DNA from: Pseudomonas deceptionensis | GTDB lineage: Bacteria > Pseudomonadota > Gammaproteobacteria > Pseudomonadales > Pseudomonadaceae | DNA: 64,000 nucleotides | Assembly (NCBI RefSeq): GCF_900106095.1 | Contig: NZ_FNUD01000002.1 | Coordinates: 4,237,501 to 4,301,500, forward strand | Reading direction: 5' to 3' | Part shown: positions 27,951 through 36,045 of the stretch, one piece after another | How positions within the stretch are numbered: position 1 is the stretch's first letter | Layout: each line of letters begins with the position of its first letter | Notes under the pieces: generated by a model | What the model saw: the letters and a program-made list of their open reading frames with translations, nothing else | Told to the model about the DNA's origin: nothing | Databases searched by the model: none | Position numbers and translations under genes: made by a program

Positions 27951-28481
27951 TTACAAGTAAGCCAAGGAGAAGTTGGTCACCGCAGCGAACCGGCCAGGTG
28001 TAATATCGCCTGTCGCTTTACCTTTCAGATAGGCATTAAATACCAAGGTATTATCACCCGCCTGAAGAAGTTGCACTTGGGTTGGAGCCCCCAGTGTTAT
28101 CGCTGTGCCGGAGCCATCGACCAACATGATGCCTGCGCCCTTGGCATCTCCGGCAATACCCAATGCCCCGGACACGTCTGCCGATGCGGCACCCGTAAAG
28201 GTGGCCGACACGGTTTTATCAGCAAGACCCGTAATGGAACACCCGGTCAGCTCGATGCTGATTTCCTTGGAGCGACTTGAACCACCCAAAGCCAACTGCG
28301 ACTTGGCAATTTCACCCAGTTGAATCGTCTGATCACTATCACCAGGTTTAATGGAGCAGGCAGCCTCCAGAATCTCGCCCTCAAATGCAATTGTTCCTGA
28401 CCCCGCTCCCGTCGCATGAACTCCCGATACAGAAGCAGCCAGCAACATAAATGAAAGGACAGTTTTCGAAATAGCGCTCAT
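27951..28481 (-). CDS. major fimbrial subunit (pilin 1)
   Basis: A classic type 1 pilin of 176 residues: signal peptide (about 1-24, ending GVHA), TIAFEGEILEAACSIKPGDS with the first Cys, ELTGCSI with the second, and the C-terminal strand GRFAAVTNFSLAYL. As the first gene of the operon it is probably the shaft pilin. The ATG at 28481 follows GGGAG; the longer frame upstream is unlikely. It lies downstream of an AT-rich leader region with no other gene. Confidence 0.88.
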   Translation of the reverse strand: MSAISKTVLSFMLLAASVSGVHATGAGSGTIAFEGEILEAACSIKPGDSDQTIQLGEIAKSQLALGGSSRSKEISIELTGCSITGLADKTVSATFTGAASADVSGALGIAGDAKGAGIMLVDGSGTAITLGAPTQVQLLQAGDNTLVFNAYLKGKATGDITPGRFAAVTNFSLAYL

Positions 28482-28894
28482 CACAATTCTCCCGTGCAAA
28501 CAGATTAAACCCATCGCCATTGAAATGGGCTCCTGCATTTATTTAACCAATGCAAAGCCAGGCTTCATCCCAGCTATCACATTTTGCCCTGTAAAAAGAG
28601 CAGCGGAGAAATTAGCAGTTATCTATTGGGAAATATGCAGGAAATTCATTAACAATCCGCCGGACACTTACTTAACGAGCGCGAGATTATGTTGAGCGAC
28701 ACAGAAGAACATTTAAATAAATATGTAGGAACTTACCGATCACCACTACAGAACTTCAACCGCAAACAAATTAAGCTATAACTATTATTCAATAGCAAGA
28801 TACATCAATACAACAGTCTTATTGTTATATCTTTTATTCAATACTGTTTTCAATACAGCTTTTAAGAATAATCAAAAAAACATAACTCCGACCG
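28482..28894. other. AT-rich intergenic region, fimbrial operon leader
   Basis: About 410 bases between the flhB stop and the first pilin, clearly richer in A and T than the flanking flagellar genes. It has several A/T runs and three near-copies of TTCAATA between 28788 and 28855. It must hold the fimbrial promoter and any flhB terminator. I see no clear sigma-54 element, no strong stem-loop and no pair of inverted repeats of the fim-switch kind. The composition is typical of horizontally acquired, H-NS/MvaT-silenced DNA; that is inference. Confidence 0.5.
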
Positions 28895-30031
28895 TCACTC
28901 ATCACGCCTTAAATCCGGAGGAATCGGCAGGTCCTTGAGCGGGTCCGGCCGCTTGCCCTGGCCCGCCTGGTGCTGGCGGATCTGGTACACATAGGCCAGT
29001 ACCTGAGCCACCGCCAGGTACAACCCCGCCGGGATTTCCTGCTCCAGCTCCGTGGAGTGGTAGATCGAACGGGCCAGCGCCGGCGACTCAAGTAACAGGA
29101 TGTTGTGCTTCTCACCAATTTCGCGAATCTTGAGCGCCAGAAAGTCGCTGCCCTTGGCCAGCAGCATCGGCGCCCCGCCGTTCTCAGGGTCGTACTTGAG
29201 CGCCACCGCGTAGTGCGTCGGGTTGGTGATGATCACGTCAGCATCCGGGATCGCTGCCATCATCCGCCGCTGGGACATGTCGCGCTGCAACTGGCGAATC
29301 CGCTGTTTGACCTCGGGCCGCCCTTCTTGATCCTTGTGCTCGTCGCGCACTTCCTGCTTGGTCATCAGCAATTTCTGATGGCTTTCCCACAACTGCACCG
29401 GCACGTCCACAGCCGCGATCAGGATTAGCCCGCAGGCCATCCACAAGGCACTCCACGCCACTACTTGCAGGCTGTGAATCACTGCCAGTTCCAGCGGTTC
29501 ATGGGCGATTCGCAGCAGGTCATCGATGTCTGACTTCAATACCAGCAAAGCCACGATCAGGATGATGAAAAACTTGGCCAGCGCTTTGAGCAGTTCGATC
29601 AGGGCCTTGGCCGAGAACATGCGCTTGATCCCCGCGGCGGGGTTCATGCGGCTGAATTTGGGGGCCAGGCTGCCAGCAGCAAAGAGCCAGCCGCCCAGGG
29701 AGATCGGACCGACCAGGGCAGCAATCAGCAAGGTAATCAGCACCGGCTGCAGGGCCAGCAGCGCGATCTTGCCCGAGTGCAGCAGGAAGATGCCCATGGA
29801 GTCGGGGTTGAGCAGCACGTCGCGGCTCAGGCTGAAGTTGTAGCGCATCAACTCCATCAAGTCCTGGGCCAGCGCACCGCCAAAAATCAGCAGGCCCGCA
29901 GAACCCGCCAGCATGATGGCCAAGGTATTCAGTTCTTTAGAGCGTGCGATTTCACCCTTTTCTCTGGAGTCCTTTTTTCGTTTCTCCGTGGGGTCTTCTG
30001 TTTTATCGGCGCCGCTTTCGCTTTCGGCCAT
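28895..30031 (-). CDS. flhB: FlhB, export switch protein
   Basis: A protein of 378 residues. A charged N-terminus (1-32) is followed by four membrane helices (about 33-210) and a cytoplasmic C-terminal domain with the self-cleavage motif NPTH at 270-273. FlhB switches flagellar export from rod/hook to filament substrates on a signal from FliK. It is last in the fliL-M-N-O-P-Q-R-flhB unit, 12 bases after fliR. In P. aeruginosa it lies close to flhA; here the fimbrial operon separates the two. Confidence 0.97.
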   Translation of the reverse strand: MAESESGADKTEDPTEKRKKDSREKGEIARSKELNTLAIMLAGSAGLLIFGGALAQDLMELMRYNFSLSRDVLLNPDSMGIFLLHSGKIALLALQPVLITLLIAALVGPISLGGWLFAAGSLAPKFSRMNPAAGIKRMFSAKALIELLKALAKFFIILIVALLVLKSDIDDLLRIAHEPLELAVIHSLQVVAWSALWMACGLILIAAVDVPVQLWESHQKLLMTKQEVRDEHKDQEGRPEVKQRIRQLQRDMSQRRMMAAIPDADVIITNPTHYAVALKYDPENGGAPMLLAKGSDFLALKIREIGEKHNILLLESPALARSIYHSTELEQEIPAGLYLAVAQVLAYVYQIRQHQAGQGKRPDPLKDLPIPPDLRRDE

Positions 30032-30043
30032 AGTAGGGTCCGC

Positions 30044-30826
30044 CTATTTCGCCTGCGCCAGTTCACGTAAAAACTGCAGGGCCTCAGAGGCCAGCGGTTG
30101 ATACTGATTGAGAATGTCCGCCATGCCGATCCACAGGATCACCATGCCCAGTACCAGGGTCAGCGGGAAACCGATGGCGAAGATGTTCAGTTGCGGCGCG
30201 GCCCGGGTCATCACGCCAAAGGCGATGTTGACCACCAGCAGCGCAGTAATGGCCGGCAGCACCAGCAACAGCGCGGCGCCCAGCACCCAGCCCAGCTTGT
30301 TGGCAATTTCCCAGTAGTGGTTGGTCAGCAACCCGCCACCCACCGGCAAGGTGGTGAAGCTCTCGGTGAGCACCTCAAACACCACCAGATGGCCGTTCAT
30401 CGACAAGAACAGCAAGGTCACCAACATGGTGAAGAACTGCCCGATCACCGCCACGTTGACCCCGTTGGCCGGGTCGACCATGGACGCAAAGCCCATGCCC
30501 ATCTGGATCGCGACGATCTGCCCGGCCACCACGAACGCCTGGAAAAACAGCTGCAGCGAAAACCCCAGCAGCGCACCGATGATGATTTGCTCGGCAATCA
30601 GCATCAGGCCGCTCAAGTCCAGCGGGTTAACGGTGGGCAACGGCGGCAGGCTGGGCATGATCGCCAGGGTGATCGCCAGCGACAGGAACAACTTGATGCG
30701 CTTGGGCACCAGAGTCGTGCCGATGATCGGCATGGTGGTCAACAGCGCGCCCACCCGGAACAACGGCAGCATGAAGCTGGCGACCCAGGTACTGATCTGC
30801 GCGTCTGTCAGAGCGAGCAGCGACAT
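30044..30826 (-). CDS. fliR: FliR, flagellar export gate
   Basis: A protein of 260 residues with about six hydrophobic segments. It starts MSLLALTDAQISTWVASFML and contains FSLQLFFQAFVVAGQIVAIQ, a FliR signature region. With FliP and FliQ it forms the helical export gate of the flagellar type III system in the inner membrane. It lies directly after fliQ in the same operon. Confidence 0.96.
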   Translation of the reverse strand: MSLLALTDAQISTWVASFMLPLFRVGALLTTMPIIGTTLVPKRIKLFLSLAITLAIMPSLPPLPTVNPLDLSGLMLIAEQIIIGALLGFSLQLFFQAFVVAGQIVAIQMGMGFASMVDPANGVNVAVIGQFFTMLVTLLFLSMNGHLVVFEVLTESFTTLPVGGGLLTNHYWEIANKLGWVLGAALLLVLPAITALLVVNIAFGVMTRAAPQLNIFAIGFPLTLVLGMVILWIGMADILNQYQPLASEALQFLRELAQAK

Positions 30827-31096
30827 TTAGCCGATCAACTGCGGAATGCTGCCGTACAACTGCAGGATGTATTCCATAAAAGTCTGCACCAGCCACGGCC
30901 CCGCCACGATCAGGGTAACCAGCATCACCAGCAAACGCGGAAGGAAGCTCAGGGTTTGTTCATTGATCTGGGTCGCGGCCTGGAACATCGCCACCAGCAA
31001 CCCCACCAGCAAACTGGGGATCACCAGCACCGCGACCATAACCGTGGTCAGCCACAACGCACTGCGAAACAGGTCAACCGCAACTTCTGGGGTCAT
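30827..31096 (-). CDS. fliQ: FliQ, flagellar export gate
   Basis: A protein of 89 residues with two hydrophobic helices (about 15-40 and 50-75), starting MTPEVAVDLFRSALWLTTVM and containing FQAATQINEQTLSFLPRLL, the typical FliQ core. Several copies wrap the FliP/FliR gate. It lies three bases after the fliP stop. The size is the family norm. Confidence 0.96.
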   Translation of the reverse strand: MTPEVAVDLFRSALWLTTVMVAVLVIPSLLVGLLVAMFQAATQINEQTLSFLPRLLVMLVTLIVAGPWLVQTFMEYILQLYGSIPQLIG

Positions 31097-31099
31097 GGC

Positions 31100-31843
31100 T
31101 CACACTCCGCCGAAACTGCTGGCCAGCGTGCCGATAATCAGCGCCCAGCCATCCACCAGCACAAACAACATGATTTTGAACGGCAGCGAGATGATCAGCG
31201 GCGACAGCATCATCATGCCCATGGCCATCAGGACACTGGCGACTACCAGGTCGATGATCAAAAACGGGATGAAGATCATGAAGCCGATCTGGAACGCGGT
31301 TTTAAGCTCCGAGGTGACAAACGCCGGGACCAGAATGGTCAGAGGCGCGGCATCCGGGGTGGCGATGTCGGTGCGCTTGGACAGGCGCATAAACAGCTCA
31401 AGGTCGCTGCTGCGGGTTTGCGCCAGCATAAAGTCCTTGATCGGCACTTCGGCCTTGAGAATCGCGTCCTGGGCCGAGAGCTTCTCCGCAAGGTAGGGCT
31501 GCAAGGCGTCCTGGTTCACCCGGTCGAACACCGGCGCCATGATGAACATAGTTAGAAACAACGCCATCCCCGTCAGGATCTGGTTGGACGGGGTCTGCTG
31601 CAAACCCAGGGCCTGACGCAGGATCGAGAACACAATGATGATCCGCGTAAAGCTGGTCATCAGCATGACGAACGCCGGAATAAAGCTCAGCGCGGTCATG
31701 ATCAGCAAAATTTGCAGGCTGACCGAATATTCCTGCTGGCCGTTAGCCCCGGTACCCAGCGTGATGGCCGGGATCGACAGCGGGTCAGCCCCTAACGCCA
31801 ATGGCGCGACCAGCGCCAACAACAGCGCGACAACTAAACGCAT
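31100..31843 (-). CDS. fliP: FliP, flagellar export gate
   Basis: A protein of 247 residues with a cleavable-type N-terminal signal (about 1-19) and four membrane helices. Conserved FliP stretches include [20 protein letters not shown] and the C-terminal [17 protein letters not shown] region. It forms the pentameric export gate with FliR and FliQ. Its start overlaps the fliO stop by one base (TAATG). Confidence 0.97.
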   Translation of the reverse strand: MRLVVALLLALVAPLALGADPLSIPAITLGTGANGQQEYSVSLQILLIMTALSFIPAFVMLMTSFTRIIIVFSILRQALGLQQTPSNQILTGMALFLTMFIMAPVFDRVNQDALQPYLAEKLSAQDAILKAEVPIKDFMLAQTRSSDLELFMRLSKRTDIATPDAAPLTILVPAFVTSELKTAFQIGFMIFIPFLIIDLVVASVLMAMGMMMLSPLIISLPFKIMLFVLVDGWALIIGTLASSFGGV

Positions 31844-32283
31844 TACGGCTTGTCCTTTTGCTGACCCAGTATTTCCATCAGCCGCTTGGCAAATTCAGGG
31901 GTTGCCGGCTGTGAAGTACCTGGCACTTGCACCGGTTCCTTGAGCACGTGCAGCGGGGTGATACGGCCCGGTGTAAGGCCGAGCAGGATCTGCTCGTTGC
32001 CGACCTGCACCAGCACCAGCCGATCACGCGCGCCCAAGGCCCGGGAGCTGATCAGTTCGATCACCTGCCCCTGGCGCGGCCCGGTCTGTTGCACTCGGCG
32101 CAGCAGCCAGGCCAGGGCAAAAATCAGCCCCAGCACCAGCAGCAAGCCCAGCACCAGCTGCGTCAATTGCCCGCCGATGCTGCTGCCGACAACGGGCGCA
32201 GCAACCGTCGTGGCGCTGGCCAACGGCTCAGCCGCCAGCACGGTGACGGGGAACGCGAGTAAACCGCCGAGAACCCGCTTCAC
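31843..32283 (-). CDS. fliO: FliO, export gate assembly factor
   Basis: A protein of 146 residues: N-terminal signal-like segment, one membrane helix (about 40-63, [20 protein letters not shown]) and a cytoplasmic beta-rich part ([20 protein letters not shown]). FliO helps FliP assemble into the gate complex. The start is a GTG directly after the fliN TAA; no separate ribosome site is evident, so it depends on fliN translation. Confidence 0.93.
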   Translation of the reverse strand: MKRVLGGLLAFPVTVLAAEPLASATTVAAPVVGSSIGGQLTQLVLGLLLVLGLIFALAWLLRRVQQTGPRQGQVIELISSRALGARDRLVLVQVGNEQILLGLTPGRITPLHVLKEPVQVPGTSQPATPEFAKRLMEILGQQKDKP

Positions 32284-32748
32284 TTAGCGCAGCTTCTTGA
32301 TGCGTTCGCTTGGGCTGATCACGTCAGTCAGGCGGATGCCGAACTTTTCGTTGACCACCACCACTTCGCCGTGAGCGATCAGGGTGCCGTTTACCAGCAC
32401 GTCCAGCGGTTCTCCGGCCAGGCGGTCAAGCTCGATCACCGAACCCTGGTTGAGTTGCAGCAGGTTACGGATGTTGATGTCGGTGCTGCCCACTTCCATG
32501 GAAATCGACACCGGAATATCCAGAATCACGTCCAGATTGGGACCATCGAGCGTGACCGGCTGGTTATTGCGCGCAACGCTGCCGAACTCTTCCATCGCCA
32601 GACGGTTGGAGGTCGGTTTGGTCGCCGCATCGGCAGCCAGCAACGCGTCGATATCTGCCTGGCCAACATCGCCGGTTTCTTCCAGCGCGGCGGCCCATTC
32701 ATCAGCCAGCGCCTGGTCTGCAGCAGTTGTATCGTGTTCGTTAGCCAT
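32284..32748 (-). CDS. fliN: FliN, flagellar switch protein
   Basis: A protein of 154 residues. An acidic Ala-rich N-terminus (about 1-60) precedes the SpoA domain (about 75-150: DIPVSISMEVGSTDINIRNL and GEVVVVNEKFGIRLTDVISP). FliN forms the base of the C-ring with FliM and binds CheY-P and FliH. The ATG at 32748 has a GAGGA site and is preferred to a start eight codons upstream. Confidence 0.96.
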   Translation of the reverse strand: MANEHDTTAADQALADEWAAALEETGDVGQADIDALLAADAATKPTSNRLAMEEFGSVARNNQPVTLDGPNLDVILDIPVSISMEVGSTDINIRNLLQLNQGSVIELDRLAGEPLDVLVNGTLIAHGEVVVVNEKFGIRLTDVISPSERIKKLR

Positions 32749-32795
32749 GGGGTGTCCTCGGCGGGCAATCAATCATTGGATTCGTGTGGAGCGGC

Positions 32796-33764
32796 TTAAC
32801 GCCGACCGATGGGTTCAACAACCTGCAAGGCCAGATTGCCCTTGTGGGAGCCCAGCTTGACCTTGAACGAGGGCACGCCATTGGCGCGCATCACCAATTC
32901 GTCTTCCAGCTCGATCGGGATCACGTCACCGGGTTGCATGTGCAAGATGTCCCGCAGGCGCAATTGGCGACGGGCCACCGTGGCACTGATCGGCACGCTG
33001 ACGTCGAGCACGTCTTCGCGCAGGGCCTTGCTCCAGCGCTCGTCCTGATCGTCGAGGTCGGACTGGAAACCGGCGTCGAGCATTTCGCGCACCGGCTCGA
33101 TCATCGAGTACGGCATGGTCACGTGCAGGTCGCCGCCACCGCCGTCGAGTTCGATGTGAAAGGTGGACACCACAACGGCTTCGCTGGGGCCTACGATGTT
33201 GGCCATGGCCGGGTTCACTTCCGAGTTGATGTACTCGAAGTTGACTTCCATGATCGCCTGCCAGGCTTCCTTCAAGTCGATGAAGGCCTGCTCCAGCACC
33301 ATGCGCACCACCCGCAACTCAGTGGGGGTGAATTCACGGCCTTCGATCTTGGCGTGGCGGCCGTCGCCGCCAAAGAAGTTGTCCACCAGCTTGAACACCA
33401 GCTTGGCGTCGAGGATAAACAGCGCCGTACCGCGCAAAGGCTTGATCTTGACCAGGTTGAGGCTGGTGGGCACGTACAGTGAGTGCACGTACTCGCCGAA
33501 CTTCATCACTTGCACCCCGCCCACGGCCACGTCTGCCGAACGGCGCAGCAGGTTGAACATGCTGATGCGGGTATAACGGGCGAAACGTTCGTTGATCATC
33601 TCCAGGGTCGGCATGCGCCCCCGGACAATGCGGTCCTGACTGGTCAGGTCGTAGCTTTTGACACTGCCGGGCTCGGCAGCTGTTTCGGCCTGTACCAGAC
33701 CGTCATCCACGCCATGCAACAGCGCGTCGATCTCATCCTGGGACAGCAGGTCTTGCACGGCCAT
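32796..33764 (-). CDS. fliM: FliM, flagellar switch protein
   Basis: A protein of 322 residues. The N-terminal CheY-binding peptide LLSQDEIDALLHGV (5-18), a CheC-like middle domain (about 45-230) and a C-terminal SpoA domain (about 245-320) are all visible. FliM forms the C-ring wall and receives the CheY-P signal. It lies in the fliL operon, nine bases after fliL. The length is normal. Confidence 0.97.
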   Translation of the reverse strand: MAVQDLLSQDEIDALLHGVDDGLVQAETAAEPGSVKSYDLTSQDRIVRGRMPTLEMINERFARYTRISMFNLLRRSADVAVGGVQVMKFGEYVHSLYVPTSLNLVKIKPLRGTALFILDAKLVFKLVDNFFGGDGRHAKIEGREFTPTELRVVRMVLEQAFIDLKEAWQAIMEVNFEYINSEVNPAMANIVGPSEAVVVSTFHIELDGGGGDLHVTMPYSMIEPVREMLDAGFQSDLDDQDERWSKALREDVLDVSVPISATVARRQLRLRDILHMQPGDVIPIELEDELVMRANGVPSFKVKLGSHKGNLALQVVEPIGRR

Positions 33765-33773
33765 GTCGTGATC

Positions 33774-34265
33774 CTACTGCAATACAAAGTTAGTAAAGAG
33801 CACCTGATCGATAACCACTTTGCCGAGTTCTTTTTGCGCAACTTCCTGCACGCTGGCAGTGGCTTTCTGGCGCAGTATTTCCTGACCCACCGGAGTGGCC
33901 AGGTCGTCGAAAACCTGCCCGGAGAACAGCATCACCAGGTTGTTGCGGATCACCGGCATATGCACTTTAAGCGCCTTGAGATCCTCGGGATTGCGCGCCT
34001 GCAAGGTCATGGTCACTTGCATGTAACGCTGGCGGCCGTTGGCGCTGTAATTGACCACAAAGGCCGGAGCCATGGGCTCATAAATCGCAGGCAGTTTGAC
34101 GCTGGCATCCACCTCGGGCACAGGCTCGCTCTTGGGGCTGTGCATGAAATACCAGGTGGCGCCCACGGACAGGCCAATCGCCAGCAGCACAGCCACGACG
34201 ATCAGGATAATCAGCTTGAGTTTGCCTTTAGTGGCCGGTTCATTTACCGCGTCGTTCGTCGCCAT
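33774..34265 (-). CDS. fliL: FliL, stator-associated protein
   Basis: A protein of 163 residues: short cytoplasmic N-terminus, one membrane helix (about 17-40, LKLIILIVVAVLLAIGLSVG) and a periplasmic domain (about 60-163) ending with the hydrophobic VIDQVLFTNFVLQ. FliL surrounds the stator and supports torque. It is the first gene of fliLMNOPQR-flhB, behind a sigma-54 promoter at 34314-34330. Confidence 0.95.
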   Translation of the reverse strand: MATNDAVNEPATKGKLKLIILIVVAVLLAIGLSVGATWYFMHSPKSEPVPEVDASVKLPAIYEPMAPAFVVNYSANGRQRYMQVTMTLQARNPEDLKALKVHMPVIRNNLVMLFSGQVFDDLATPVGQEILRQKATASVQEVAQKELGKVVIDQVLFTNFVLQ

Positions 34266-34313
34266 GCCAATAATCCGTCACTATTTGGTTTTCACAGGTG
34301 CCGGGGTAGGCAC

Positions 34314-34330
34314 AGCAAGTGTTATGCCAG
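34314..34330 (-). promoter_or_regulatory. sigma-54 promoter of the fliL operon
   Basis: The minus strand reads CTGGCATAACACTTGCT, close to the ideal TGGCAC-N5-TTGC with GG and GC ten bases apart. It lies about 50 bases before the fliL ATG and downstream of the fliK stop, so fliLMNOPQR-flhB has its own RpoN start. Confidence 0.82.
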
Positions 34331-34396
34331 AAACGGATGTAGTTGCTGAGGAGCGTAGCTCGTCAGCGGCTACACGGGGTTGGTGGGCTGGGGGTT

Positions 34397-35575
34397 TTAC
34401 GCGTAGTAATCCACTGCACTGGAGCCCAGTACTATGCTTGGCGCAACGGCCACTTCTATCGGTTCTTCATCGATGACGCTGCCCAATCGCTGACCATCGC
34501 CACCACTGCGGGCCTGTTGCTCCTGACCCTGCTGCCCCTGCCAGTTGCGCGGCTGGTCTGACACGTTGACGTCAACCTGCCCCATGCCCTGCTGGGCCAT
34601 CATTTCGCGCAAACGGTGCATCTGGCTGTCCAGCGCCTCGCGAACACCGGCATGGCCACTGACAAAATTGACTTGCGCCGACTGGTCGGCAGCAATGTTG
34701 ACACGAATATCCAGACGCCCCAGCTCCGCCGGTTCCAGCTTGATATCAGCCGATTTGAGGTTGGCACTGGAGAGGTACATCACGCGGTTGACCACTTCCT
34801 CAGACCAGCCGCTTTGATGCATGGCCAGCGGCTGATTGACCGGCAGCGCATTCACGGCCTTCGGCACCGCCGCCTGGGTAAGGGCTGCCAGACGATTGGC
34901 AAAGTCATCGACCCGGGTATCGCTGGCGGCATTCTTCAGGTCTTTGAGGCCGTCATCGACCAACCCTTTGAACGCTTTCTCACCGCCTTCACCGGGGGTG
35001 GAGGCATCGGTTTCCCCATCCACCAGCATGGCGATCCCGCCAGCCTGCCCCTGGGCCGTGGTAGGCGCGGTTTCGCCGGATACGTTCTTGACGGGAGTCT
35101 GGCTGGAAGGGGAAACATGCCCGCCCTGCTCCATCGCCAGGCGCACGGCAGGCATCGCGTCCAGCGGGTCCGCTTCAGGGTCGAAGGTGTCGTCGGCCAC
35201 CGGTGGCAGCGGAGTTTGAACTGCCAGTTGCGCCACTTGCACCTCAGGGGGCACGGGCACCGCTTCAGGTGCAACCTCAACAACCGGGACCGGGGGTGGC
35301 GTGACGGGTTGCAGGGCAAGCGGGTCGGCGACTGCCACCTCGTCGCCCGGCTTGCCAGCACTGTCATCCTGATCGGTGCTGGCTGCGTCACTGGCCTTGC
35401 CGCCAGGCAAGGAGTTGCCGCTATCGGCAACGGCAGGCGCCGGGTCTGACGCCTTTGCATATACCTGTGAAAAGGGCTGTGTCACGGGTCTGACAGGCTG
35501 CGCAGCGCTTCCAGCCGCAGCTTTGGGCGCAGCAGCGGCAGGTGTCTGAAGCAGTGATTGGGCGGCAAGAGGCAT
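34397..35575 (-). CDS. fliK: FliK, hook-length control protein
   Basis: A protein of 392 residues. The N-terminal two thirds are rich in Pro, Ala and Val and probably unfolded (the molecular ruler). The C-terminal switch domain (about 255-350) has the signature IKLEPAELGRLDIRVNIAAD and FVSGHAGVREALDSQMHRLR, ending in a Gln-rich tail. FliK measures the hook and signals FlhB. It is downstream of hptB and distinct from the second FliK-like protein at 1789-3360. Confidence 0.94.
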   Translation of the reverse strand: MPLAAQSLLQTPAAAAPKAAAGSAAQPVRPVTQPFSQVYAKASDPAPAVADSGNSLPGGKASDAASTDQDDSAGKPGDEVAVADPLALQPVTPPPVPVVEVAPEAVPVPPEVQVAQLAVQTPLPPVADDTFDPEADPLDAMPAVRLAMEQGGHVSPSSQTPVKNVSGETAPTTAQGQAGGIAMLVDGETDASTPGEGGEKAFKGLVDDGLKDLKNAASDTRVDDFANRLAALTQAAVPKAVNALPVNQPLAMHQSGWSEEVVNRVMYLSSANLKSADIKLEPAELGRLDIRVNIAADQSAQVNFVSGHAGVREALDSQMHRLREMMAQQGMGQVDVNVSDQPRNWQGQQGQEQQARSGGDGQRLGSVIDEEPIEVAVAPSIVLGSSAVDYYA

Positions 35576-35652
35576 TAACAGGTCTCCGCTGTACGGCTGG
35601 CATAGGTACAGGTCAGAGAGTCAGAGCAAGGTTCGGGCCAGCTTTGGGGAAA

Positions 35653-36015
35653 TCAGCCGGCCGCAAAATGGGGTGGTGCATAACGCTGGCGCTCGGCGCG
35701 ATAAAGTCGCCGTACCATTTGGTATTCATCGTCGATCTTGATCACCAGCTCCTGGATGCCGGCCAGTTGTTTTTTTTGCGCCCGCTCTTCAAGCAGCCCG
35801 CACAGATGCGCCAAACGAATGGCGCCCATGTTGCTGCTGCTGCCTTTGAAGCTGTGGGCGACCAGTGTCAGGTCACCGGCTTCGCGCGTGCTGTGCAATT
35901 GGCCAATACGCTCTTCGGAATCGGAGAGGAAGGTGTCCAGCAGGTCTGCAAAACCGCCTTCCATCACGTCACGTAATGCACTGACCACTTTCGGATCCAT
36001 ATGAATCTCAGACAC
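35653..36015 (-). CDS. hptB: HptB-like histidine phosphotransfer protein
   Basis: A single Hpt domain of 120 residues with the phospho-His54 in LVAHSFKGSSSNMGA. In P. aeruginosa HptB takes phosphate from hybrid kinases and passes it to HsbR, which controls HsbA and so motility versus biofilm. The start is a GTG at 36015, eight bases after AAGGAG; an ATG five codons later has no such site. It lies between hsbR and fliK. Confidence 0.88.
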   Translation of the reverse strand: MSEIHMDPKVVSALRDVMEGGFADLLDTFLSDSEERIGQLHSTREAGDLTLVAHSFKGSSSNMGAIRLAHLCGLLEERAQKKQLAGIQELVIKIDDEYQMVRRLYRAERQRYAPPHFAAG

Positions 36016-36045
36016 TTGTTCACTCCTTGATCAAGAATGGGCGGA

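Noticed and set aside
28482..28894. Invertible fim-switch before the first pilin
   Set aside because: No pair of inverted repeats flanking a promoter and no recombinase gene nearby could be found by eye.
30098..31555. Open frame of 485 codons opposite fliR, fliQ and fliP
   Set aside because: Product is almost all His, Gln, Arg and Asp, a typical antisense shadow of membrane-protein codons.
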